This document shows positions 11,208 through 21,202 of a stretch of DNA of 64,000 nucleotides, one piece after another. The position numbers were made by a program, and so were the translations under genes. Every line of letters begins with the position of its first letter. Within the stretch, counting starts at the first letter, position 1. The stretch covers positions 11,672 through 75,671 of the forward strand of contig MU129094.1 of assembly GCA_014904985.1 (NCBI GenBank), written 5' to 3'. This stretch comes from Hydnum rufescens UP504 (lineage: Eukaryota; Basidiomycota; Agaricomycetes; Cantharellales; Hydnaceae). The notes below the pieces were generated by a model, which made no database searches, was not told the origin of the DNA, and was given only the letters and a program-made list of their open reading frames with translations.

Positions 11208-11490
11208 GGTTGGCTTGCCGCCTCAGTGGGTTTACCTAAGGTTGGCTTGCCGCCTTTATGGGCTCACATAAGGCTGGCTTGCCGCCTGAGTTACTATGGG
11301 TTCTAAGGCCGGCTTGCCGCCTGAATTACTATGGGCTTACCTAAGGCTGGCTTGCCGCCTGAATTATTATGGGCTCACCTAAGGCCGGCTTGCCGCCTGA
11401 ATTACTATGGGTTTACACAAGGCTGGCTTGCCGCCTTATTTATTACTGTGGGTTTGTAAGGCTGGCTTGCCCCCTATGTGGGGTTTGTTG
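11208..11490 (+). repeat. Minisatellite, eight units of about 32-39 bases
   Basis: Eight head-to-tail units, each built on the core GGCTTGCCGCCT followed by a variable GAATTACTATGGG and (T)TACCTAA stretch. The outermost units are shorter and diverged (the last has CCCCCT for CCGCCT), while units 3-6 are nearly identical, as expected for unequal exchange in the middle of an array. It lies about 220 bases upstream of the next HE...NC gene. Confidence 0.85.
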
Positions 11491-11706
11491 CCTTTTGTGC
11501 CGCATTGTAATATTTACCTGCCAGTGGTGGTTTGTTTTTCTTAAACATGTGATATGACAGATTTAGTGTTATCTGAAACATAAGACATACTTGAGGAGAT
11601 GGAGGTTCAATTTGCCTTCAGAACAAACAAGTTTGTGAGACTATCATTAGATGTAATAAACCGTTCCCGTGAGGAAGATTTTCATTGAAGAGATCCTACA
11701 GGATAA

Positions 11707-12905
11707 CTACAGAATCATCCAGTTCGCGAAGCCCTCACCAGACTCCGACGCCTCCAACCATGGTCAGAAAGAACTACGCGTCATATTGAGGCTATGAAGG
11801 TGTATGAGCTGCGAAATGTAGAATTATGGAAAGATAACCACGGGGTCGGACACGAAATCGTGGTCGCTGAATTTATACATAAGAGCGGAGCCATTTTCAT
11901 TGCAATCGAACGAGGGAGCAGGGACCCAACCACAGATCCAAGTCGGACGATGCCAATCGGATCACTACTCCCAGCTACTTCGACACAGTCCTTGGGTTCA
12001 TCTACCGGGGTGTCTTCAGTTGCATCGCATGTCTCAGACATGGACCCCGATTCTTCATCCTCCTCTACACCCTACATTTCAGCGGTGGATCACATTTGGG
12101 TTAATTCTGATTCCCGATGTACCTCGTCTGCATCAATGATAAATCATATCCGTACTCCCAAGGACCGTCGCCCAGTATACAACTGTGTGGGCTCAGCCGC
12201 GGGTAGCGCTGAAAATTGCCCGTTGCCCCCAATTCCCAATCTCCTTAATTTCACTTATGCTGCATGGGCAGCATCGAATACACAAAGAACATATTCTCCT
12301 CACCAGAACAATTGCTATTGGTATGCAAACGCAGTGATCTACATCTTGGGTGTCAAGTTCAAATCGGATGTTTCATTCGAGAAGTCCTGAAGCTGGTCAC
12401 TTCACATTTTGGAATTTGAGTTTGCCACTGGGGGAATTGAAAAATCACCAGTTGGGTGTCCTTACTGACCTTTATGAAGGCTATGTGAGCCCAATCCCTC
12501 TTCTGCACTCCTTGCTTTTCTTTCCTATCTAATATTCAAGACATACTGTAGATGAATTGTGACTATCGCGGGGGCCCAACGGACAGGGATGTAGTGGCTC
12601 TTCAGGCGGCGGCCGAGCGAGCTAATTCGGAGGCTGTGCGAGCCAATGCGGCGACTGACCGAGCCAAGGCGGAGGCTGCGCGAGCCGAGACGGAGGCTGC
12701 GCGAGCCAAACAACTGGAGGTGGCTCACCAAGTGCAGGCTGAACGGGCAGAGGTGGAGGCCGCGTGAGCCAATGCGGCGGCTGAGCAAATCAAACAAGCG
12801 GAAGCAGCTCATCAACAGGCGGAAGCAGCCCATAGTACCGCTGAATTAGACAACAAGCGACTGCGAGATGAGTTGGCACGACTGCAATTGGCTAATTCAG
12901 TGTAG
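11707..12905 (+). pseudogene. HE...NC family gene (copy N4)
   Basis: The frame opens after a likely acceptor near 11710 and reads REALTRLRRLQPWSERTTRH, then MKVYELRNVELW and VGHEIVVAEF with the conserved His-Glu, and FIAIERGS. A Ser/Thr-rich linker precedes PPIPNLLNFTYAAWAAS and QNNCYWYANAVIYIL, the Asn-Cys helix, at about 12305-12345. A frame change follows (about 12390). The exon ends at LYEGY before GTGAGC; the intron is about 12486-12551. The last exon is an Ala/Glu/Arg coiled coil ending LARLQLANSV at 12905. Within it a TGA at 12765-12767 sits in a repeated GCG-CGA-GCC context, so it is very probably a CGA codon lost by a C-to-T change. One frameshift and one stop make it a recent pseudogene. 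Confidence 0.7.
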
Positions 12906-12929
12906 TGGTCCTTCAACTGCCCCCATTCC

Positions 12930-13220
12930 TCCACTAACATACTGCGACTGAGAACTATATTCTCTAGCTTGATGCTGTACACGATATTGATATCATCAAG
13001 GACTGAGATATGGGGGAAAGAGACGACGCAAACGTCGCAATTCGGTCCAAGAACGGGCTGCTTGATAAAAGTCTGCTCCCCAATCCGTGAAGAGGGGGCC
13101 GCGATGGAATATGTCAATATCATCAGTGCCTGGCTTGATACCTGAACTGCCGCAGATGCGGGCAAGAGAGCAGCTGCAGCCAGTGCCTGGATTCCCGCAG
13201 AGTCACAGCTGAATACTGGA
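12930..13220 (-). CDS. Unassigned open segment
   Basis: A minus-strand stretch reads AGIQALAAAALLPASAAVQV and continues with IGEQTFIKQPVLGPNCDVCV and SFPHISVLDDINIVYSIKLE. The alternation of strands and turns looks protein-like, but I recognise no family, see no convincing start codon, and cannot place its exon borders. It lies between the 3' end of copy N4 and the FunK1 piece on the same strand. It could be an exon of a decayed gene or chance. Confidence 0.25.
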
Positions 13221-13349
13221 TCTTCAAGTCAGAACACCAGGCAATCAAGCTCTGAATACGTGCCAATCGTGTTTGCTCACGCAGTATATCCACCTTTCAA
13301 GTGATGAAGCATGACACCATATCACAAGCTGGGCAGGTTACCCTGGAAG

Positions 13350-13868
13350 GAACGGTCTTTCTAGTGAGGGCTGAGACACGGTCCTGTCCAGAAACGCTCG
13401 ACTGTGAAAGCAAGTCCTGTCGTTGGACTGAAGGAGAATTTGTTGTAGTAGTAGGGGCGAGAAGTTGCTTTGACGATATCAGAGTTACCATCTATCTGAT
13501 ACAGAGTCGCAAAATGCGCGAGAGCGAGATATTGAGGGTCATCCACATACCAATCATGCATGGAGAATGCACTCAATTAACTTGTGTGGCATCTCGCTAT
13601 TGTAAAGCGGTTTCCCGACAGCCGAACAGTATAGGCGCATATGAACTCGTAGTTCAGGCTTCCGTGTTGTAGCTTCCCCTCCGAAAGGGTCCCAGGTAGT
13701 TGCAACCATTCACAAAGCGCGAGCTGTCGCCGAGTGATTGGAAAGCCCTAGTAGTGTGTATTGAGCTCAGAAATGTCTTCATTCAGAATTAGTTTGTCTC
13801 ACCAAAGCCTCGGGCCGCCAAACTCGCCATAGATAGGGGAATAAGTATCGGCTGGATGTCAGCATCCC
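13350..13868 (-). pseudogene. FunK1-type kinase, downstream part of split copy K2
   Basis: From about 13868 downward this follows K1 (3975-4265) at the DNA level: the RGFGETN region, the stretch corresponding to 4056-4150, then YTVRLSGKPLYNSEMPHKLI and ECILHA. An intron with the same GTATGTGxATGA donor as in K1 follows. A TGA breaks the frame just before the intron. After the intron the sequence no longer matches K1, so the catalytic loop is missing. The upstream part of the same copy lies at 15672-15965; between the two is a 1.8-kb insertion with a HAD hydrolase gene. Confidence 0.65.
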
Positions 13869-13879
13869 TCTAGAAAGGC

Positions 13880-15645
13880 CAGGAATATTTGGAGATGAGC
13901 CGAGAAGGGATATCATGATCTAGCGCATCATTTGTGCACTCTGGGTTTCCGAACCCATAGACCGTAGAAGCCTTTGCGAAGGCTTCCTTGACGCTAGGGC
14001 GAGCGTCATTTTCCACAAAAGAATCTTCTCAGTGATTGGTCGGGCGTCGTCGCGGGGAATAGTCGTATCTCTTATCCCAAGTCCACGGGTGTGGTTTCGA
14101 TTGCCTCAGGGAGGGTTTGATGGTGGAGTGGGTTGGGACAATAAATACCTGATTCTGGATCATCTAATGGATCATCGGGAAAAACACGTCCAAGCCTCAG
14201 GAGACGGCTTACCGCCGACCATGAATCCGTATACACATACGCAAATTACCCCCATTCCATTAGAAAGGAATAAGATGATACGAACATTTTTGACGGATGG
14301 CTAGTTTGGCTGAGGTATTCCGCTTTGAGCATTGAGGTGCCATAATCACACGTCAGGCGGCTAGGTTCGCCGTACTGTATGTATGGATGCTCTGCACCGG
14401 TTGTGGCCTACACATATATTAGACTCAAAATCATCATTAATTCTAAATTCATGTGCGGGTTCAACGCACCCCAAATACAGCCTGGAACGCTTGGCGAAAG
14501 GAACCTTGTCCAAATCGAGGGATTTGATAGTGTGCTCTCCATAGGTCAGGGTTGGTGGAGTGCAGGTTGACACCATGATTCGAGACTGAGCGATTATACG
14601 AACCGTAACTATTCGGATAGGCTCAGATAACGTCCGTCATGACTTGTATGTCCAGAGCCCAGTTGTGGGGATCGTGAGATACGAATATCGAGTCGACACA
14701 AATACTCGAAAAATCGGTGTTCTGGAAAGAAATCTGAGGGATCACCGCCTGTGCATGGAACAAAAGCTCAAAGCTCACTCTCGTCGAATCTAGCTCGGAG
14801 TCCGACAGTTGACGAAACGGCCATGTACTGGATATGAATGGTTTGACGAGATTGAAAACAGCCGGACGCAGCGCAAAAGTAATGAAGGGTTTCAGGCCAG
14901 AACATCAAGAGACGTGTCTTAAGGCCATAACTAGCACGTAATGTCGGTCAGCACTGAGTTAAAGATATATAAACGCCATCACCTCTCTGCTACTTCACAG
15001 ACCAAAATATGTGAATCTGATTTGCTCCTGCTGGGATCTTCTGGATCATTGGCGAGAGACCTTAATACCCTAGCGCGGTGATTGAGGCAAGGTGTGGCAC
15101 GTAACAAAAACAATTGGAAGCGTACGTATGAGACTTGAGATATTGGTCCAGCTGAATCTAAATATTCGTCGACCCAGATCACTCAGGGCGGGTTATGTGG
15201 AGCTTGCTTCGTAGCCAAGTTGCCGGGAGAGGAATGTTGCCCTGAGAGACCCTTTCATCCCACCACCATTGGTCATTAGAATAAATGGGATTTTGCTCGA
15301 TGATGAGTAAGTGACTGAGGATTCGATGGATGAAGAATAATTACCTCTTCCATGGGTTGTTGCTATGAAATACGTCTAGAACTCCTCTCCCTGCGGAGAG
15401 AATAAATGCAACGCCTTGAGAACGAAGGCAGTGTTCTTGCCTTGGGGGAGCACGTCCTCGCCTCGGAGTAATACGCCATCCTGGCTATAATGATTCAGCA
15501 AACAGGAAGGGAAATAACACAAGGGCCTCATCCCACGATGTCAAATACGAAAGCAAGTGGAGGGCTTGTTGTATAGGATCGAGAAGGACGGTAAATCCGT
15601 CTAGCAGAACGCCGAAACACAAAAGACTGGACGAGGATTGTGTGG
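13880..15645 (-). CDS. HAD-superfamily hydrolase, CECR5/YKR070W-like, multi-exon
   Basis: HAD phosphatases use a DxD nucleophile. Exon 1 has an Arg-rich, mitochondrial-targeting-like stretch (FRRSARRIYRPSRSYTTSPP) and ends LAFVFDI. After a 56-base intron (15481-15536), DGVLLRGEDVLPQ completes the FDIDG motif. Further introns are at 15391-15440 and 15158-15207 (both read as GC-AG), 15296-15344 and 15070-15125. Later pieces are NNPWK, IPFILMTNGGG (motif II), LGYEIQLDQYLKSHT, TWPFRQLSDSELDSTR, IFVSHDPHNWALDIQVMTDV, NPDLWRAHYQIPRFGQGSF, HPYIQYGEPSRL and VYGFMVGDDPES (motif III/IV, across an intron). The intron at 14408-14469 is clear. I see no ATG in the exon 1 frame and there is a TGA after QVMTDVI, so it may be 5'-truncated and lightly damaged. 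It sits inside a FunK1 copy, an unusual place for a housekeeping-type gene. Confidence 0.72.
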
Positions 15646-15671
15646 TTGTACTTGGCATACAGACTTTTCCG

Positions 15672-15965
15672 CAAGGGAAGCTGACCTTCACACCATTATT
15701 TTCCTCAGAGCAGGGTGCCTCCGCATGCCAGGGATCGGTATTGTCCTTTCGTGACAAAACTGCGACTTGATTAGCATGTCTGCGCATGCAGGTCTGAGTC
15801 GAGAGTAGGGAAACATCTGGGAATGGGCCGAGGCTGCTGGAAAAAAACCCACATCCCTAGGCTTCTTGCAGCTGAATACAGTCTCCAGCATCTGAAGGAA
15901 TTTTGGTATTCACATCACTGCAGTGTCACAACAAATTAGTTGCGCATGAGGTCACAACCAGGTGA
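15672..15965 (-). pseudogene. FunK1-type kinase, upstream part of split copy K2
   Basis: Matches K1 (3690-3950) closely: FPKFLQMLETVFSCKKPRDV, GFFPAASAHSQMFPYS and HAEAPCSEENN align with the K1 words at the same spacing. The match stops at about 15672 and resumes at 13868, so 1.8 kb has been inserted. Frame changes are present. In intact FunK1 proteins this part precedes the 'GKPLY...ELI' and HRD segments. Confidence 0.62.
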
Positions 15966-16256
15966 CCGCCCCACCGTCATAGAGCCTATAACCAAGTATT
16001 GTTGCCGAATAAATCGGTCCGGCATCCCAGGAAGTTCACTGTCCGCATAGAATCATTTGGGCCAACAGCAAGGATATCGTCCACGTGGTAGTGGGGAGTT
16101 CGCCGAATCCCTACATCGCACCTTGTCTTCGTTAGGCAGGTTCCTAGTCTTTCGTCTCTACCTGACCAAGTACCCCTCAGGTGGGAGCAGAAAGTGTCGG
16201 ATCCCATCTCTTTGAAAACATACTACGGCTCTATACACAGTACAGTAGGTTTGGTT

Positions 16257-16470
16257 TCATGAATTGCTCAACATATTAGCGATGTTAACTCCTCCATGAG
16301 CTTCCCCATACGTCCACAGTTGCAGGGACTCCCATCCCTCAGCCTCCATCTGGGTGGTCAGGTCCTCGGTCTGCGGTAATGCGATCCGAAATTTTGACCG
16401 GTCAAAACACGTAACAAACGTCCTTGATGGGCGCCGACAGTCATCTGGCAGGAGGGTCATCGTCATCCAA
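16257..16470 (-). CDS. Unassigned C-terminal segment
   Basis: The minus strand reads KFRIALPQTEDLTTQMEAEG then WESLQLWTYGEAHGGVNIAN and ends MLSNS at 16257. The composition looks like a real protein end rather than a shadow. The exon upstream is not clear (a likely acceptor lies near 16400-16430). It follows the V1 gene on the same strand and could be its last exon. No family recognised. The 290 bases between it and the FunK1 piece hold nothing I can name. Confidence 0.3.
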
Positions 16471-17855
16471 GTCCTATCATAAGGAAGGGCCCTTTCACAT
16501 GATGGCAAGTTTTTCCGTTTATCTGATTGCAGCATGCGTATTGATACAGCATCCACAGCAGGCGATGATCAGCAAGCTCTCCGAGTCTACTCAGATCTTT
16601 AAGCAGGTTCATCGACTTTGCGTGTTGCGGATGGGAAATTGTCGCGTCTTCAACGTCAACATATGTATAGTGTAAACGGGACCTTGCCATCGGATCGGGT
16701 GGCCTCGATATGTCGTTGTGTGAAATCCGGGTGAGTAGCCCACGGGGCAGGTCTTTTCTGGCAAGGAATGGAGTATCTAACAAGGATGCTTTGTTGCGAG
16801 TTGGCAATACGACGTTCTTCAACACACGCACCAAATCCATTGTGTACTGTCGTCAGACATTGACTTTTTCGGATAGGTTCAATATCGCGGACATCAAGAC
16901 TCTGAATATCTCTGTGGGGATCGCCGTGTGCTTGGATTTCGAGCCGGCGCTATTGTGGACACGCTCAGATTCGTCACGTAACTTTCTGTATGAGGTATGT
17001 GTCTCTTCTTTGTGCAATGTCGAGTGTAGGACTACTCTGGCAGGAGCCACTTTCCCGGGGATTGCAACAACAGGTTCGGGCCACTCAGTGTGAACAAACG
17101 ACAACGGATATGTACGATCGATATCGGGCTTGTCAAGCAGAGGTGAGTGCGACTTCGCTGTGGTTCTCTCTTCAGGTTTACTAAGAGGTTTAATTGAGTC
17201 CTTCGACTTTGCGCATCGCGGATAAGAAGGCATCGGCTCTTCTACATCGCTGTATCCATCGCGAGAATGAGGATTCGCCGGTATCGAATCTGTGCGATCA
17301 GGGATGCACTCGGGTCTAGTACGCGACCATCCAAAGTTCCATTCATGTAAGGTGGGTGTTTCCTTGGCTCGCAATGCTTCAAGCTCCATTTTGTGTGATG
17401 TCATTTGCGTTCCGACCCTACCCGCGTCTTTGAACTTGAACAATTCTATAGGTCTATCGCCGGAGGCCTCATTCGTCTCCAACTGTGTGAATGAACTCGA
17501 ATAATCGGTTATGCTACTTCTTCTGTTGTAGGTGAGCACACTGCTGTCAAGTTTACCCCGAAAACTTTCTTGATGTTCTTCAGCAGTTCCAACAGCGTTA
17601 TTGTTACATCAAGATCGCCGAGTCCATTGCGTGAAGGGGAAAAACTCGCCGTCAGATCAAAAGGCATTGCTTCTTCAAGCTTGTTGTATCGCTCGCATGG
17701 ACGAAGACTCCGTAATGCACTAATCCACATGTATGAGACGTCGCGGACTTGACACGCTCTTCAGGTCCTGATCTAGATCGTTTTCCAAATCCATTCTCTG
17801 CCCTTGAATCTGATCGAATTCCTTATCTTCCCCATCCACAGGCATGAGGTCCATC
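16460..17855 (-). CDS. Unknown modular gene V1
   Basis: The likely start is the ATG at 17855 (MDLMPVDGEDKEFDQIQGQR, acidic). Following pieces are LEEAMPFDLTASFSPSRNGL, VTITLLELLKNIKKVFG (before a donor), FTQLETNEASGD, TPTLHEWNFGW, DVEEPMPSYPRCAKSKD, VHTEWPEPVVAIPGK and VVLHSTLHKEETHTSYRKL, then a last module TRNKASLLDTPFLARKDLPR with ISRPPDPM. Several short introns are needed and I cannot fix all borders. A second gene with the same modules in the same order and sense lies at 30.7-32.5 kb (V2), so the reading sense is well supported. The proteins look charged and poorly ordered. No family recognised; function unknown. Confidence 0.45.
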
Positions 17856-17999
17856 TATGCACATTGAGAATTTTATCAGTGAGAGAAGGGGTAGGTCATT
17901 CACAAGTCATGATGGATAAACTTGGAATTGTTATTGTTTCATTTCATGAAGCAGCAGAGAGAACTTTTGGGTAGAAATAGCCCCTCACCCCCGAGTGAT

Positions 18000-19125
18000 C
18001 TCAAAAGTCGCAGCAAATGAGGAACAGACCGACGAGGTGGGAAGAATTACTGGGGATGTTGAAACGGCCAAGGCCAGAAACGGCTAGTGACATAGGAGTC
18101 GCCGCTTGGAAGAGAAGGTAGTCGTTACAAGGGGTAGTTATGAGGGTGATTAGTCTAGTATAAGCACCATGGTGCATGTACATACACGTTATACTTCACA
18201 TGCCCGACAACCGCGGCCTACTACAAGTACATCTGTCCCTTGATCCCCCCCCAGTGGTTCTGAGGTGCACAAATAATTCAGGCTCACGACGCGCACATCA
18301 CGTCGACCTTGATCTTCTTCGACAAGATCTAATCGATCATTATCCGAAGCTCAAGGCGACACTGCCATTGTTCGTGAGTGAAAAGGCTCCGGCCGAGGAT
18401 GAGAGAGGAAGAGAATCAGTTGCTAGAGTCGCGATGGGTGAGGAATATCGGAACGTTGTATAAAATCCCCAAGCTTGATCGGCCAGGTCTGCAATGCTCA
18501 TTAGAAACGTGAACCGCGACGATCAAGTGCACGAGTTTAGATTTCGCAACACCCACTTGGCCGTAATACAAAGGCGAAGCGTGGAGCCTAGTACCATTCG
18601 GCGAATTGAATGACTGTGATGGCGTCCATGGGCGAAAGACTCGAGGTTTGACTGACTTGGGATCACGAACCGTCATGCGAAGCCGTGCGCGCGTGCTGTT
18701 GCTCGCCAACTGATCACATCGACGTTCGGGGCCGGGGCCAAGTTTGACATTACAGGAGGCCACGGTTAGGAGTGGAAAGACATGTCGGCGGCGAACATGA
18801 CGTACTCGCCTTCCGGTTCGATCACCATTTTCAACCCATCCGAATCCGCCAGCTGTACATTCGCTGCAATAAGCACAGATTGTGGGATTTGGCGCAAGAG
18901 ATGGCACATAGGGATGTTCTGGATCTGACGTTGGATATCATAGGGTTGATCGCGCACTCGCGCACTGGGATCTAACGAAACACGTTAGATCCATGAGGAA
19001 CGAATAGTGACGAATCCGCACTATGGTCACACCAGGTAGATCGACAAGCATCCAGACCGATACCAAATAGGGGGGACATGATATCCTAACTGCGTGCTTA
19101 GCTTAGGACATGCTACTGGTGTTCC
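18000..19125. repeat. P module, copy 3 (longest)
   Basis: Begins with TTACTGGGGATGTTGAAACGGCCAAG-type sequence (about 18046), shared with 32880 and, in part, 6050-6130. It runs through the segment shared with 1300-2307 and ends at about 19125 with the GTAGCATG boundary. The minus strand carries ADSDGLKMVIEPEGEYVMFA, and the plus strand carries VDLDLLRQDLIDHYPKLKA (18300-18350). It is joined at 19126 to the Q module, a different neighbour from those of copies 1 and 2. Confidence 0.6.
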
Positions 19126-19900
19126 CCAGTCTTAGTTCATTTCGTTCTCCCATTGTCTGGTGAAGGACTCGATGATGGCTTCGCGACCGTTGAAGAACGA
19201 GTCCTGGTTTTGCCGTGTTGACTCTAGTCGTCTAGGAAGATTGGAGCGAGCGAGGGGTGTGCGATGGGCAAACCTTGAGCGCAACCCAGCGCAATGTTCT
19301 TGCGAAGTGTCCCTTGGCGCTGCCCTGGGCCGTCGGTGTGATTATGAGAGCGATAAGGGTTCGGCGGATTATGGGAATGAAGAAAGCGAGCCGGGGGCGT
19401 CACGGTGGCTGAAGGATATCGGATTACTGGATGAAACCCAAGCCTCGTCAGTAAGGCTTGTGATACTCATCAGGAACAAAATTACCGTGAACCACCGAGT
19501 CGACTAGCGAGTTGACTAGTTCAAACTTTATGATACCTACACAGTTGTAAATATAAAGGGCACGAAATTAAACCTGGATTGTTAGTCGTATAGCGTCCAT
19601 AGGCAAAGGATTCGAGTGCGTACAAGTCAAGCCGCAGATCGACTGGGCTGGGATGACTATCCGCGATGCATGAAGCACTATTGTATGTTCCTGGCGCCGA
19701 GAGATCATGCTGACATATAGAGTGGGGTACCGAGTAGGTGCTAATGGTTGACATTGCAGAGCGCGAGTGGTCTTTCGGCAGCTTCCGAATGACACAGCCA
19801 TAACGAACTTTCGAAGCGACCATGCGTTTGCGTCGTGGCCAGCGATTCTTCTGACTTGTGACTCGTTGCCTCATGCGCGCGAGGCAGAGTGAATAAAAAT
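19126..19900. repeat. Conserved tail segment and Q module, inverted copy of 8010-8664
   Basis: 19130-19260 on the minus strand is the only complete C-terminus of the small unknown gene seen at 4870 (SFFNGREAIIES, then FTRQWENEMN and a stop). 19255-19507 on the plus strand reads GRRCDYESDKGSADYGNEES then SRWLKDIGLLDETQASSVRL, an open frame ending at 19507. 19520-19900 is the reverse complement of 8010-8400, with PVDLRLDLYALESFAYGRYT on the minus strand. The block ends where the HE...NC gene N5 starts. Confidence 0.55.
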
Positions 19901-21202
19901 ATGGTGTTCTTCTCCAAGCTTCTTTCATTCCTCAAGATGTCTGATCCATCACCACCTCGCGACTCCATTCCCCTCTTCTTACTGCCAGGCAATCTAGCCA
20001 AGAGGCCCCTGGGTGTCTGGTACACGGAACTAGTCAATCTAACGCACGACGAGAGTCCTCCCTACACTGCCTTCAAGCTTGCTACGATCTTCCACTGGGA
20101 ACGTTTCGAGAAATTTAAGCACGAAGGCTTAACGTTAGTCTTTGAGCGAGACCCTCGCTCACTCGTCTACTTGCGGATTGATCGCATGTCGTTCGAGAAT
20201 GACCCTTGGCACGCAGCCAAGGGGTCTTCTGATAGTCTTGTCCCCAAGTCTTTCGGGGGCTCTCCACAGGCAGCGAAAGATCAGCAGGGTGCGGAGCGCG
20301 AAGGCAGGGCGGCGGATTGGTGCCAGCCGCTCGATGGTGACGCAATCAAAAAGTACTTTATTGCTTCAAAACCAGGTTCCTCCGGAAAGAACTCCTCGCT
20401 ACGAAGCCTCGGTGTGACACATTTTCGAGCGGTGGATAGTCGTCCAAACCGTTGTCGATGTCATCTCGCGGCGTATGCGGTATCGACCGCAGAGACGGAA
20501 ATATCACTTTGTGGCTGCGAATTGCTGGTGGCTTGCTCGGTCGATCCGGCTTTTCATCCGAACGCAGTGGGGAGGGGAGGATGATGGGAAAAGCCCGAAG
20601 GACTGCTTGTCGATATGCGGGAACGTGATCTTTGGCAGACCGCCCAAGATTCGCTTGATATATGGAAGTTTGATGCAATACGAGTCTGTATTTTTCTTTT
20701 ACAGAATGGATTGCTTATCTCTAATATTCAACTATATATTCACAGAAAGAATCTCAATCTACACACAGCCGAGTGCGTGCTCGGCCAGCGGAGGAGCCAG
20801 CAGGCAGCGGAGGACGCCCAGCGAAGCGGAGGAGCCAGCGGGAAGCGGAGGAGCCCAGCGGGAAGCGGAGGAGGCCAGCGGAAGCGGAGGAGCCAGCGGA
20901 CGGGAGGCCAGCGGGAAGCGGAGGAGGCCCAGCGGGAAGCGGAGGAGGCCCAGCGGGAAGCGAAGAACTGCGCCCCGAGCAGAGCCGACGGCCGATGCGG
21001 AAGGCCGACGCTCGAGGCGGACAGCGACGGGTCGGGAGGAAACGTCGTGCAGCCGAAGCAGACGTGGTTCGCGAAGCTGAAGGTCGCGCATCGAGCCGAA
21101 GGTCGGCGCATCGAAGCAGAAGGTCGGCATGCGGCAGAAGCACAGATCGCTAAACTGCAAGAACAACTCCGCCTGCTCGCACCTGATGGTGCATCAACGT
21201 GA
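19901..21202 (+). pseudogene. HE...NC family gene (copy N5)
   Basis: The start is the ATG at 19901 (MVFFSKLLSFLKM). The N-terminal part matches N3: FHWERFEKFKHEGLTLVF with the His-Glu, then VYLRIDRMSFENDPW. The NC part is in another frame: ERWIVVQTVVDVISRR, then YHFVAANCWWLARSIR at about 20500-20540, so at least one frameshift lies near 20400. After a likely intron (about 20688-20745) a long Ala/Glu/Arg coiled coil ends EAQIAKLQEQLRLLAPDGAS before the stop at about 21202. The coiled-coil DNA is itself a GC-rich minisatellite with further frame slips. The close likeness of the first exon to N3, and the shared upstream Q module, show duplication of the whole promoter-gene block. Confidence 0.68.
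20775..20960 (+). repeat. GC-rich minisatellite inside the coiled-coil exon of N5
   Basis: Repeats of a 21-base unit close to GAAGCGGAGGAGGCCCAGCGG, encoding Glu-Ala-Glu-Glu-Ala-Gln-Arg heptads in one frame. The last three units are regular, while the earlier ones have lost one to several bases, so the heptad frame breaks more than once. Confidence 0.75.

Noticed and set aside
11208..11490. Possible CRISPR array
   Set aside because: Units are contiguous with no unique spacers, and the setting is eukaryotic; it is a minisatellite.
15486..15620. A frame reading LLCFGVLLDGFTVLLD, looking like a HAD start that lost its catalytic Asp
   Set aside because: The other frame through the same bases reads FRRSARR...LAFVFDI and joins across a clean intron to DGVLLRG, restoring the full motif; the first frame is a shadow.
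15986..16207. HYHVDDILAVGPND on the minus strand, similar to a copia reverse-transcriptase box
   Set aside because: No other reverse-transcriptase motif lies nearby in any frame, and the surrounding residues do not fit.
20740..21166. Long open frames on the minus strand rich in Arg, Pro, Ser and Leu
   Set aside because: They are shadows of the GC-rich coiled-coil repeat on the plus strand.
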